Shown here in pieces: positions 1-10,572 of a DNA stretch of 64,000 nt. A model generated the notes under the pieces. The model searched no databases. It saw only the letters and a list, made by a program, of their open reading frames with translations, and was not told the origin of the DNA. The translations under genes were made by a program, and so were the position numbers. The DNA comes from Hydractinia symbiolongicarpus (Eukaryota > Cnidaria > Hydrozoa > Anthoathecata > Hydractiniidae): assembly GCF_029227915.1 (NCBI RefSeq), contig NC_079880.1, forward strand, positions 24,118,501 through 24,182,500. Direction: 5' to 3'. How positions within the stretch are numbered: position 1 is the stretch's first letter; the number at the start of each line of letters is the position of its first letter.

Positions 1-113
1 AGCCGGGCGCTACGGGAAAATAGCGACGGAGGTTGTGACGTCATGGACCGAATGCAGTAAGGTCAATACAAACAACCGAGGTTGCTGTTTTCTCACGTAG
101 CGCCTGGGTAAAC
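1..113. repeat. Inverted-repeat remnant at the window edge
   Basis: The segment near position 7 (GGCGCTACG, then G-A-rich) reappears inverted near 97-107 (CGTAGCGCC). The two arms keep about 15 of 18 bases and face each other across roughly 75 bases. This looks like a small foldback or MITE remnant cut by the window edge. No coding content is visible. Confidence 0.35.
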
Positions 114-549
114 GGTTCACAATCCATTTAGTACCTAGTGGCCCAGAAAATATAGGAATTAAAGTGATCTTTAGCCAAAGTAGATTTAAGTCACAAAAAC
201 ATTGACATTCGTATGAAAAATATAATACAATATGTTTATATACATTTAGAAACCATGTTTTCTGAAAATATAAACGTTCGTTCAACCGAAGTAGGAAGTT
301 CTTTTCGAACCCAATAAAAACATTCTTATAGTTTTATTCTGAAAGTTCTGAAATTAGCGGTTGGTGGAGTGGTTGTGTTTGTTTTAAAGCTGAACGAGCA
401 ATTGTTGAAATTAACCAGAATTAAACGAAAAAATGTAGACACATCACATTAAACGTTTTTTTTGAAGAGATATTTAAGTGGATTTTTCCACGGGTATTAT
501 CGACTTTGCTAAATCTTCTTGCTAACCAATAAAGGTTAATTTTCTTTTT
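114..549. other. Gene-free stretch
   Basis: AT-rich sequence with no convincing reading frame, repeat or RNA. It precedes the 5'-truncated retroelement copy that becomes recognisable near 550. Confidence 0.5.
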
Positions 550-2266
550 TAACAACATGTGAAAAATGATTTATCTTGGAGAACAATTCTTTCACTGCCA
601 CGATGTCTAACTTCCTTTTGTATAGGCGCAACCTACGACACCCTTCCCTCTCCAACCAATCTTGTGAGGTGGGGAATTGAGAAAGACAAAAGTTGCATTC
701 TGTGCAAGAAACCATCCTCAAATGTCTCTCACATATTGGGTGCCTGTAGGACCTCCGGCCGGTCATCCACCATCTAAGAAGAGGCATACAAAGTGTCCAG
801 GCCATCTTCACCTTGCTTCCGATTGGAAAATACTGTCAGATTTAGATTCCGTATTAGTTGTTCCACCATACATTGCAATAACACAACTACGCCCAGACGT
901 GTTAATAATATCCAGTTCTTCCAAAACTGTAATTATGTTAGAACTGACTTGTCCATGTGAAGAGAACGCGGAATATTGGCACAAACGAAAGCTTAACAAA
1001 TATTCTTCACTTTGTTATGCTATGAAAAACAATGGATGGATCGTGCATTTCTTTGCCATTGAGGTGGGTGCAAGGGGTTTCTGTTCAGAATCAGTAGGGA
1101 CCTGTTTTCGTCGCCTTGGTTTCCCTAACAAGCCTTTACGTTCCCTATTAAAATCCCTAACTTTTTCCTCCATGAGTGCTTCTTTTTACATCTGGATGTC
1201 TCGAAATTCTACCACTTGGGTTGAGCCTGGAAAGGACCCAATCATTCCTGAAATTTCTTCTGTTACAAATATGGAATGTAAGAAATCAAAACCCCCTGAG
1301 AAATCTTCCGCAAGTCACACAAAATCTTGTAAAATCAAAAAACCCGAAAAACTTGCTACAAGGTCTTCCAAAACAACAGTCGCACTGCCATCTAACCTTG
1401 ATTTTAGGAATAGCGGTCTAAAAAACTTGGGAAACACATGTTATGCAAACATTACAATGTTTTTATAACCTCCAAAAGTTAAAGAAGTCATTTCTGTCAG
1501 CAAAACAACCTCAAAGTTAGGCGAAGCATTTGTAGGTGTTCTTCAAAGTTTGGCTGTTTCTAGAAGTCCAGTTGATCCCTCCCATTTTTTGCGTGCTATG
1601 AAACATCATATCTCACCTGCGAAAGGAAGTGCATTTAATATCTTTGCTCAGCACGACGTCCCCGAGGTTCTTGAATATCTCCTACCTGTTCTGTCATTAA
1701 ACTTTCCATTTCTTGGAAGTCTTTTTAGTATTGGCATCAAGACATCAACCACTTGCAATTCATGTCATATTACCAGCTCCTCAGAAGTTATAGCACCATG
1801 CATCCAACTCTCTCTGCACCCTACGTTACAATCTTCCTTAGATAATTTCTTTGAAAGCGAGGAGTTGTCAGACACCAATGCCTTCTGCCATGTTTGCAAC
1901 ACTCATCAAACTGCTCTAGTTGAAAAAGAGGTAGTGTCATGCGGTTCCCATCTCATTTTACAGCTAAAACGTTTTGCCAATGCCAACGGCCTTGTGTTAA
2001 AAATTGCCTCTCGTATTACTGCTTACCCTGGTACCCTTTCCATACCTTTAACCGTAGATGGAGAAGTGAAATTTCGTAAAAATTTTCAATTAAGGGCTAT
2101 TATCAACCATTGCGGCAACTTAAATAATGGTCACTACACAACCATAGCCTTCGACCAAATGGTACACAGGTGGATACATTGCAACGATAGAGCAGTAATT
2201 TTCTGTGGTGACCGCCTTATTAACAGTCACGAGTCATATGTTTTCTTTTTAGAAGAGCTGAGATAA
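550..2266 (+). pseudogene. Retroelement copy A: Cys/His finger, restriction-like endonuclease and USP protease domain
   Basis: This is the 3' half of a non-LTR polyprotein. From 559, a first frame gives the DLSW...LPSP region and a finger C-x2-C...H-x4-C (ILCKK...HILGAC), typical of REL-endonuclease retroelements. After a frameshift near 775, the second frame reads RPD (codons 890-898) then ELTCPCEE (from 941), a PD-(D/E)xK endonuclease core. About 150 residues on comes a ubiquitin-specific protease domain. Its Cys box is GLKNLGNTCYAN with Cys at 1439-1441, followed by a QHD..E motif near 1650, two CxxC pairs (zinc ribbon), and a His box GHYTT with His at 2132-2134. An Asp lies in CND at 2186-2188. 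The REL and USP parts share one frame and are broken by a single TAA at 1466-1468. The 5' end is truncated. USP domains cleave ubiquitin isopeptide bonds. Its job in a retroelement is unknown, and self-processing or protection from degradation are guesses. Confidence 0.8.
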
Positions 2267-2290
2267 GAATATTTTAACCGGAATGAGTCA

Positions 2291-2535
2291 GCAAGGCAGC
2301 TTGACTACACTCAGTCTTGTCTTTGGAGAGTGACGACTCCACTTATTACCCCAGTCAAGAATAAAACAAAATCAAATTAAAAATTAAGTTAGCAAGGGGG
2401 TTTGATCATACTAGGTCTTGTCTTTCGAGAGTGACGACTCCACTTATTACCCCAGTTAAAAAAAAAAAAAGCAGGGGGGTTTGATCACACATGATCTTTT
2501 CTTTGGAGAGTAACGACTCCACTTATTACCCGAGT
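2291..2535 (+). repeat. Three tandem 65-nt units in the retroelement 3' UTR
   Basis: Units lie at 2291-2355, 2392-2456 and 2471-2535. Each starts GCA(A)GG and ends near ATTACCCCAGT. Each is followed by an A-rich tail (a run of 14 A after the second). Units 1 and 3 contain a small hairpin, TGGAG...CTCCA. In non-LTR elements, 3'-UTR structures are recognised by the reverse transcriptase, so repeated copies of a recognition hairpin are plausible. Repeated tailing on retrotransposition is another possibility. Confidence 0.7.
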
Positions 2536-2595
2536 TAAAAACAAAGAATAGCACAGTTGAACAGAAAGTGGTCAAAGTTAATTTTAGGAAGATAG

Positions 2596-2658
2596 GGATG
2601 TCTAGTTTCTGCTGATGACCGTCCGCGGACCTCTTCGAGGTGACCCAGCTAGACATCC
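2596..2658. other. Stem-loop with a perfect 10-bp stem
   Basis: GGATGTCTAG at 2596-2605 pairs exactly with CTAGACATCC at 2649-2658. Inside the 43-nt loop is a second hairpin, ACCTC-ttc-GAGGT, and the palindrome GTCCGCGGAC. It lies between the two retroelement copies. Its function is unknown and I cannot assign it to a ribozyme class. Confidence 0.45.
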
Positions 2659-3004
2659 AGGGTACTTAGGTTCAGAAATATGGGTCGAAACCTACCTGCC
2701 CTTGGTTAAAGTTCTGTTCATCTTTTCAAATGTGTTGTGTCCTTTTTATTTTATTTTTTATATTTTTTAATTAATTCCTTGTAAAAAGGGAGAATTGTGC
2801 TTTTAGAGGCATGTTCTCTAGAGGAGTACAACCTCTAGCTTGTTTCCAAAGACCAAACAGGTTGAGTTCATCATTGCGGTGGCTTGCCACCTCTTTGTAA
2901 ATTATTTTCTTAAATATGGTACACATCAAGGTAAGTTAATTTAAATAATATTTATTTATACTACCCTTGTGCTTTTGCACTTCTTTTATAAACAATTTTT
3001 TTGT
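2659..3004. other. Non-coding spacer between the retroelement copies
   Basis: T-rich sequence with two short perfect hairpins (CTAGAGG...CCTCTAG near 2818-2838 and GGTGGC-tt-GCCACC near 2878-2892). No reading frame is supported. It may be residual UTR of either retroelement copy. Confidence 0.4.
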
Positions 3005-5402
3005 CTGCGTAACTAACTGTCATTGGATATGTATCTATTAAAGATTATCGGTCTATTGCCAAGCAAGCTTTTATTCAGTCTTGTATCAAGACGGTTAGAA
3101 GCCAACATAATTTATAACAGAAAGTTTATCAATACGTCACTCCAAAAAGGTTGTATGGAAAAGGTTCCAGGTTGCTGGAAACACATGTCGATGGTTCAAG
3201 CTGCTCCTGAAGAAGCCCGAATTAACAAATCAGGGCTCGCCACAATATGGCTGGATATCGCAAATGCTTATACATCCACACAATTTAATATTTTTTCACT
3301 GGAAAGATATGGAGTTGCTCCAAGCTGGATATCGTTCCTTAAGACGTATTACATCGGTATTTATAGACCAAGCAATTTGCACAGGCACGTGCGTGGAATT
3401 TTCGCTGGGTGCACCCTTTCCATTATTTTGTTTCTTGCCGGTATCAACATCATCCTTGAATACACTACTCTCCTATCTGATGCCTCCAATTTTGTTACTT
3501 CGAAGAAGGTATCCCTACCAGTAATTAGAGGTTTTATGGACGATATCAACCTTTGTCATCTTCTGTTTCGGAAGCTCAGAACCTCCTAACCCGATGTACT
3601 ACTGCTTTGACGTGGGCCAGGATGACTTTCTGTCCCCGTAAGTCAAGAAGCATAATACTTTTAAGGTCAGTAAACACTACCCTGCTTTCTGTTACCCCTC
3701 CATCTACACCAACTGACTTTTCCTCCTCTATCACATCAGTACACTCCTCACCTGTTCGTTTCCTTGATCTCATTATTGACAGTTCAATTTCAGACGCAAA
3801 GGCAATCGGAGAGCTAGACAATAAGTTAACAACTGGGCTTACAGTTATAAACAGATCTTCTTTTAAAGGAACTCAGAAATCCTGGATTCTAAAAAATCTA
3901 CTTATCCCTCGAACACAATGGCCACTGCTTATTTACGAGGTTCCTAGATCCCAAATTTCAAGGCTGGAACAAAAGACATTCAATTTACCGATCCACTACT
4001 AACATCTGTCTGTACAGCTCCTGTTCGCCTTTTCCCCTGCCAATCAAAAGTCTGATATCACTACTGAAGTCCTTCAAAATCAGCGGCCATCTACTTTTAA
4101 GAGACTTTAAAGATTCACTAGTCCCAAACAGCGCCCGCTCTTTAAAATTGGGTAAGTGGAAAGTAAAAGACGTAGTTACGACGGCAGAGACAGTAGCGAC
4201 AGTTCGATCCATGATAGGTACTCCCCAACCGGGTAGAGCTGGCCTAGGCATTCAAAAAGGTTTTAAGATTCCCACTTCCAGACAGTGCTATGCTTAACAC
4301 AGCAAAAGATATAGACAAGGAAGCGAACATGAGTAGAGCCATGCAGTTACAAGTACAAGGGCAGTTGACCAGATGGGAGAATTACATCTAAAATGACCTG
4401 TCCTGGAATTCCATTCTTGCCATGCCACCAAACTTTTTTCTTTCTGGTTGGCCTATACTTGTGACGCTTTACCCTCATCCAGCAACTTAAAACGCTGGAA
4501 GATTTGCACTGAATCCAGTTGTTCCTTGTGAGGAAAATTTTTATGCACCACAGCACATGTCTTAAGTTCTTGCAAGGTTTCCCTTTGTCAAGGTCGATTT
4601 ACTTTCTGACATGATTCTGTTCTTTGCGAGCTTTTTCTAAACCTTAAAGAATTTTTCACAAATTAAACCATCACCGAAAAGTAAATTGTAGAAAACACCA
4701 TTTTTAAAGCAGGTACATGTACCTCTGGAAAAAGATCAAAGCCAACAGGTCTTTTCCATCACGCCAGTGACTGGGTGATATTATCTCACTTATACAATAT
4801 CTTTGTTCCCGGTCACATAGCTGTTACATCACTCAGACCAGACATTGTAATGTATTCCAACTATTCCAAGATTGCCATTCCAATCGAACTTACCTGCCCT
4901 TGTGAGGAGAATATGGAGTCCTGGCACTGTACCAAACTTCTTAAATGCTCCTCTTTAGTTGAACTGATACGTAGTAAAGGTTGGTCTCCACATCTTTACG
5001 CTGTTGAATAGGTGCTAGAGGTTACAATTCTAGATCGGTTACATGTTGTTTAAAAAATCTCGATTTTTCCAGCAAATCTGCATATATAACTGCACGCAAA
5101 CTTGGTGACATATGCATGAAAACATCATTTTGCATTTGGTTTGCTAGAGATTCTCTACAATGGTCCCAACAGCGCAGTCCCGCAACATCCACAACCTCAA
5201 AAGTTCCCAAGTGGTTTCTTTGGCATCAAACTCTTTTGCCGATAACGGTCCGTATCCAGCCACACCATTACCAAAACCCCCACTTGATCGAAAGACCAAA
5301 TCCAAGCAGAAAGCTAACAACGTTTACGCCGGTTTGATAAACAAAGGTAACACATGCTATGCAAACTCCATCAATAACTATCAGTTAGTAAACCCAATAT
5401 AA
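3005..5402 (+). pseudogene. Retroelement copy B: reverse transcriptase, finger, endonuclease and start of USP domain
   Basis: This is a second, more decayed copy of the element at 550-2266, here with the reverse transcriptase. Recognisable RT stretches are QKGCMEKVPGCW, ATIWLDIANAY (catalytic Asp), AGCTLSIILF and GFMDDI (catalytic Asp pair) up to about 3560. Then, after a frameshift, come TWARM.F.PRKSRS and LIPRTQWPLLIYEVP to about 4000, with the thumb or connection region continuing to about 4270. A degraded DLSW/finger region follows (4390-4560). The endonuclease core LRPDIVMYS...IELTCPCEE is at 4835-4920. Last is a USP Cys box, GLINKGNTCYANS, with Cys at 5355-5357. Several frameshifts and stops separate these parts. 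The sequence stops matching after about 5400, so the rest of the USP is missing. Domain order matches copy A wherever they overlap. Confidence 0.8.
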
Positions 5403-5579
5403 ACTGTTTTATCTACCTCGCATTGACCTCGCAAGCTCGGTCTATACTTTTGAACTCAGGCTATATTTCTTAATGTATTCTATTAATATAGTTTATTTTT
5501 ATATCAACTTAAAATGAAAATGAACCTGAAATGATTAATATTTGTGTATTTGTTCCTAACGTTATTTTAGCTAAATTGA
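5403..5579. other. Spacer before the Penelope-like element
   Basis: AT-rich sequence between the end of retroelement copy B and the left edge of the Penelope-like element. Nothing is recognised in it. Confidence 0.4.
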
Positions 5580-5714
5580 AAATTGACAACAAAAAAAACT
5601 ACATTATTCGCGACGTTTCGGATGTTCACACACCCATTTTCAAGCAATCAAAAACATACAATGTTCTCCTAAATATATACAAGTTTAACAGCAACCATAG
5701 TTACAGATTAAATA

Positions 5715-6964
5715 CTAATTGTATAAATACAATGGAGCAGATCTAATGTTGTTATTCAACTGGGGACTATCCCCCACTATGAACAAACTCTCTTTAATCT
5801 CTAGCAAATACCGGTTGTTACCCCTAGAGAGTATACTAAAATCGTCAAGAGATGATGTGGTGTGACAGGCTTTAAGATGATCTTTAATTGCCGTGCAATT
5901 AGATGAGGTTGATTTCTTACCTGTTAAGGGAGACACTCCGAGGTGCTCGCTTGCCCGAACCTTAAGATGACGCGACGTCTCACCTATATAAGTGGCGTTG
6001 CAGCCACTGCACTTATATTTGTAAATGACGCCTGACTTTAATTCTTTGGGCAACAGGTCTTTAAATCTGAAGAAGTTAGATAAGCGAGTGTGAGTTCTGA
6101 AAACAACAGAAAGTTTACAACAATGCAAAGTAGATTTAAAAAGTTTTTCTAACTTCGTTCTCGTTTGTAAAGATGTTTTACCTAAAAAAGGGAGAACAAT
6201 CAAAAGGTTTTTCTTCCCAGCTGTGTGGGTGACTTCTTTGGTTTTGCGAGATATTGAAAAAAAGTGTTTTATGACCTTGTCAATAAATAGTTCTGGATAA
6301 CCATTTCGAATAAAGATATCTTTGATTCTAATAACCTCGTGATGAAACATTGACCAACTTGAACAAATTTTAAAACAACGATGAAGCAAAGTATAAATTA
6401 AGCCGAATTTATAGCTTTCAGGAATAAAACTATCGAAGTGCGTGTACACTCCGCTAAAAGTAGGCTTTCTATATATGGATGTAATAAACTTTCGGTCCAC
6501 ATCACGAGTAATGGATATGTCAAGGAAAGATAATTTAGTGCTCTTTTCCGTCTCTGATGTAAAAGAGATGTTAGGATGGCATTTATTCAAGTAATTTTGA
6601 AATTTTGGCAAGTGGTCCGGGGATGAAAACAACACAAAAATATCGTCAACGTACCTTTTAAAGTAGACGGGCTTGAATTCTGTTGGACAATTGTTCAACC
6701 AGTTTTGTTCATGATGGCACAAAAAAGCATTAGCAAATGTGGGGCCTAAGGGTGAACCCATAGCCACTCCATCAATTTGTTGATAAATTTTGTCATTAAA
6801 AATGAAATATGACTCCTTGGTAGCTAGCTCTAAAAGAGATTTAAACTCACTTCTAGTTAGACCTTGACACCTATCACATTGATCAAAGACCAGGTTGGTA
6901 CATATTTCTATCGTTTCATTTAACGGAATGTTGGTAAATAAAGAGTCAATGTCAAGGCTGGCCA
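5715..6964 (-). pseudogene. Penelope-like element: RT palm and GIY-YIG endonuclease
   Basis: An open frame of just over 400 codons. It begins at RT motif A (SLDIDSLFTNIPLNET), then VAMGSPLGPTFAN, and the catalytic YVDD (KRYVDDIFVLF). The fingers lie on the other side of the hAT insertion (11098-11559). The C-terminal part has CSGCNATYIGETSRHLKVR, the GIY-YIG nuclease signature with an adjacent CxxC, as in the Neptune/Poseidon branch. The enzyme would copy its RNA at a nick made by the GIY-YIG domain. The frame itself is open, so the hAT insertion and the 5' truncation are the main lesions. The apparent ATG at the left of motif A is an internal Met created as a start only by the insertion. Confidence 0.85.
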
Positions 6965-7256
6965 CAGGGGCGGATATAGAATTTATTTTATGTCAGTCAC
7001 AAATTTTGCGAACCAAAAAAGCGCAGTCGTTTGCGTAGCAAACCGCTGCGCGCCAAAACAGCTTGGGGTTTTTGGGGGCGCTGTAAGCCCCCCAAATGGG
7101 GTACGGGGCTAAAGCGTTAACAGGCTAAATCAAAGTCCAATCTCCTCTTACTCTTTAACGTGTAAAACCACTCTTTTGCGTTAATTTTGGAAAAATGTAT
7201 TTGTTGTATAAAGTTAGGGGATAATAAAAACAACGGTAGGAATTATATATTATCAG

Positions 7257-7299
7257 ACTGTTTCGCCCAATATCAGGGCTCATCAGCTTGCCTAGGCAA
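7257..7299 (-). ncRNA. Hammerhead-ribozyme-like motif
   Basis: Read on the minus strand: CTGATGA (7286-7280), stem II GCCC...GGGC (7279-7265) and GAAA (7264-7261), then C-A-GTC. This gives the hammerhead core with a very short stem III and cleavage after GTC. The palindrome TTGCCTAGGCAA (7288-7299) sits just 5' of the core and could be part of an internal-loop stem I. Flanking A/U segments can pair weakly. Such minimal stem III hammerheads are known from Penelope-like elements and retrozymes. It lies inside the hAT element, so it is probably a nested fragment. Confidence 0.6.
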
Positions 7300-7362
7300 C
7301 ATTCAATAACATTATATATTATTTAGTGTGCCAGACAAGTACAGTCAGCTAGCGCTCCAATA

Positions 7363-7530
7363 AACCGGGTACTATTAGCAGGAGCAAGCTAAACCCTGGG
7401 GGTAAAGTGCGTGGAGGTGATATAAAACGAAATAAAATAACGTAATAGGTAGTTAAAAGTTGCCATAAAGCTCCTGACAGGAGACTCCTAGAACAGGTGC
7501 TATCAGCCAGAGCAAGCTGAACCTGTAGAA
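7363..7530. repeat. Two copies of a 36-nt stem-loop motif
   Basis: Positions about 7364-7400 and 7493-7529 share a pattern: GGTnCTATnAGC, then AGAGCAAGCT or AGGAGCAAGCT, then AACCnTG. Each is self-complementary around AGCnnnAGCAAGCT. They lie between the hammerhead-like motif and the end of the hAT transposase gene. Function unknown. Confidence 0.4.
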
Positions 7531-7644
7531 AGGAAAAAGAAGTAGCAGGGTTGGGGTAGAAAAGTATATAAAGTTAAAGTGTATAGTAAAGTAATTACAT
7601 AAGGTAAGTATTTTATTTGTATCTAATTATTTATTTCAAATTTA

Positions 7645-8480
7645 TTAAATAAGTTCAAGATGTCTTTTGTCTTTAGCAAACTTATTTATGACTTGATGCA
7701 CATCCGGCACTATTTCATTATGTATGTACATGAGAGCAAGTCCATTAAGTCTGTCAGAGACCATAGTTGTGCGAGTATAGCTTTTTAATTTTCTCATGGA
7801 TGAAAAAGAGCGCTCACACTCACATGTTGTGACAGGTATAGTGGCTAAGATACGCAGTGCCACATTTAAATTTACAAATACTTTTAAATCAATCGACTTT
7901 AAAGTTTGGGCAATTGTTTCAGGCCTGGTACCTTTGAAATCTAGCCAGTACCTTTCCCATAGTTCTAATTCGCCACATAAAGCTAATGCATTAGGAAGAT
8001 CATCTTCATAAAAAGAGGAAAAAGATGTAAATTTTTCTTTCCAATTAACCTTACCATTGGAAAGAAGGTTTATCATTTTAGCAGGGAGAATACATAAGCC
8101 GTTATATACACTAAGTGCAATAGGTTCAAATCTAGACTTCATTTCACTGTTAAGGTGGTCTAAGAGAGGGTTAGTAACAGCTTTTTTGTAGAAGTCAAAC
8201 ATACAGGTGAAAGGATGATTATCCCTATTAATTTGTCTTCCAACAGTCCTCTTTTTTTCCTCCTCTATACCAACCTTTGCACAGAGAGAAAGAGTTTCCT
8301 TGTACCATAAGTCATGAAAATGGTCGACGTTGTTTCTTGTCTGTCTTAAAACATTTTGTAAAGTTTTTATTAAATCTATTGAGTCCATTATATCTATAGA
8401 TTTATTTTGAAGCAGTTGTGTCACAGGCAGAGTAACATCAAAAATACTTCTTGTAATTACAAGAGTGACAACAAATTCAA
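7645..8480 (-). pseudogene. hAT transposase C-terminal half with dimerisation region
   Basis: An open frame on the minus strand starts at about 8424 (LPVTQLLQ-type region) with related sequence just upstream to 8480. It ends at 7645. Near its end are CECERSFSSMRKLKSY and LNGLALMYIH, the hAT C-terminal dimerisation signature of ZMYM1/52-kDa-repressor-like transposases. The zinc-finger half (8616-9975) lies upstream, but the intervening DUF4371-type catalytic segment is largely missing. Only about 200 bp separate the halves where family members have roughly 300 residues. The element is therefore an internal deletion derivative and cannot encode a working transposase. Confidence 0.8.
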
Positions 8481-8615
8481 AGTTGGCTATTTGATGAAAA
8501 AAACCAACTGCTTGTTTTGAAGTATCATGGTTGTATTTCCTCTCTTAATTTAACTTCATTTCTTCCAGGGTAACATGAATTGCAATATATAGCTCCTGAA
8601 AAGTATCTAAACCAG

Positions 8616-9975
8616 TTATTCTTTCAACCCAATTGGTTGGGACTTACCAAAATAATTACTTATAAAGCTAGTAAATACAGCTGATGTATCAGTATGAAGT
8701 CTAGTGCTAGAATTATGCTTGAGGAAATGAGCATTGGCATCTGGCCAATATCTAAATGACTCAGAAAACAGTTTTTTAATTTTGTTGGTTTTGGTTGGAA
8801 ATTTCTCTCCAAATAAAACACACGGAAGACAATATGCACCATCAACTGCTGGTGAATAACACAACCAAGGAAATTTGTTTAACCATTCAAAGCGAAAGCA
8901 TCTTTTAGTTTTTGGGAACACATAATTGTTATTTGGTTTAAAAACGTTTTTAATGAGGTCTTGAATTGCTGAAGTGTCATTTTTCAAAGTTCTCATTTTT
9001 TCACGGTACAATGACACATCAAATCTATTCACAGGTAATAAACTGTCTGGCATGTTACTACAAGGTGATGGTGTAGGAAAGGGCATTTTTGTAACTGCAC
9101 AAGCTTCTGAAATTACAGTTGATTGTGAAATCTGTTGTGTGACAATGCTTGTTGTTGCAACATGGGATTGGACAGGTGGATGACAAATTGTATGTGAGGA
9201 TTCAAAAAATGAGACTATTGCTGTCTAAACTTGGTGTGATGGTTAAAGGATTTGACACAACAGGTTTATGAACATTTATTAATGGCATAACTTTTGGAAA
9301 AATTAAAGTGTCACTACATTTATCAGTCCAAAAACTGAGCTTTGACTGAACTGAAATTTTTTTGGTAGGCACACAAGACATTTTTTCTTTTTTTGTGATG
9401 TGCGGTAACTTTCGCTTTGTACCGTTAGGCACAAAAATTATGGGAACAAAATGATTAGGCTTAAAGGTGATACTTGAGTCAACATTAAAACTTTGTAAAC
9501 AAAATAGAAATTTCAATGTCCTTAAAGAAGGAGTGGGATTTCTTGGACTGATTATACAATTGAATAAAATTTTATCCCTTGAGTCACCACAATCCGGAAA
9601 ATATGTATTAATGTTGGCCAATGACACTGACGACAAAGCAAATATGCAAAGTAAGCTACACCACTTTTGATTTTTACAGTTACCAATGGCTTCATTTTTT
9701 ACCAAATTATTAGAGCACGAAGAACTTGAAGCATCAAGAGCTTCAAAAGATGTTACAATTCGCAAAATGCTATCAACAGATTTAAATACCTTACCTTTGT
9801 GTTCTTCAAATAACGACAACAAAACAGGGTGCCTACTGTAATATTCAGAACACAGAAACAACTCCAATGACGTTAAAATTCTGAGATCCTCGACCAACGA
9901 ATTGTCACCAACAAGCAGGATGGAAGCAGAACTGTACAAGCAATTTCCAGTACTTTCAGAGCTAAATAAAAACAT
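8616..9975 (-). pseudogene. hAT transposase N-terminal part with TTF-type zinc finger
   Basis: Two minus-strand frames joined by one frameshift near 9205. The first (9975-9202) encodes a stretch I do not recognise as a named domain, including CFPDCGDS-like and PNHFVPIIFVPNG motifs. The second (from about 9204 to 8616) contains the TTF zinc finger of ZMYM-type hAT proteins: KRCFRFEWLNKFPWLCYS, then CLPCVLFGE, then a His-containing tail. TTF fingers bind DNA at transposon ends. The frame stops at 8616 just where the catalytic domain should begin. Confidence 0.75.
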
Positions 9976-10386
9976 AAGTCTTGAAGAGCTTTGTCAAAGC
10001 TATAGCTATATAGCTCCCATTTTTAAACTTTTATTTAACAAATCAAAGGCTAGCAAGCACTGTGATGGAGAGCGACTGAAGTTTGTTTACATTTGAGTTT
10101 GGTTTAATTTAGCAAATCTTCTTATCAAAATATTAGCTGACAAGATCTATTGTATAAATTTAATGATCTTCTATTGTTCCCATAATCACTGTGTGATTAT
10201 GGGAACAATTGACAGTGCAGACAGCTGCTAGCTACTTTAAATAAAAGAGCAATGGAGCCAGCTGAATAATTAAATGATTAAAAAAATATCCATGGTTACC
10301 TAATAGAGCTAGCTATGACACAAAAAACAAGTAAAAACTTAACACCCTTACCACAAGGCTACTGCACACTTGTTAAGGTCTTTTCG

Positions 10387-10572
10387 TTAAATCTTTGGAA
10401 GATAAACTTCAGCATTAAAATTTCTCAATATGTTGTTGTTATTGATTGAGTTCAATATATCTTCGTTTGAGAACGAAGGAAGATTCTTTATTTTATTACA
10501 ATATTTCAAATATATATCTTGTATATAACACAAATCATTCTTTTGCATAGCTAGACGGACCAGCTCAAACAT
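10387..10572 (-). CDS. Possible first exon of the hAT gene
   Basis: A 61-codon minus-strand frame starting with ATG at 10572 (MFELVRLAMQKND). It lies upstream of the transposase reading frames inside the hAT element and on the same strand. The sequence looks protein-like (helical, charged) but matches no domain I know. It could be a leader exon of the transposase or chance. Confidence 0.3.
   Translation of the reverse strand: MFELVRLAMQKNDLCYIQDIYLKYCNKIKNLPSFSNEDILNSINNNNILRNFNAEVYLPKI

Noticed and set aside
2609-2640. CTGATGA inside the 2596-2658 stem-loop as a hammerhead core
   Set aside because: No GAAA follows a stem II on either strand, so the hammerhead core cannot form.
6900-6965. 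Genuine translation start (ATG-Ala-Ser-Leu) for a stand-alone RT gene
   Set aside because: The Met lies within the duplicated target site of the hAT insertion and continues from the upstream RT fingers once the insertion is removed.
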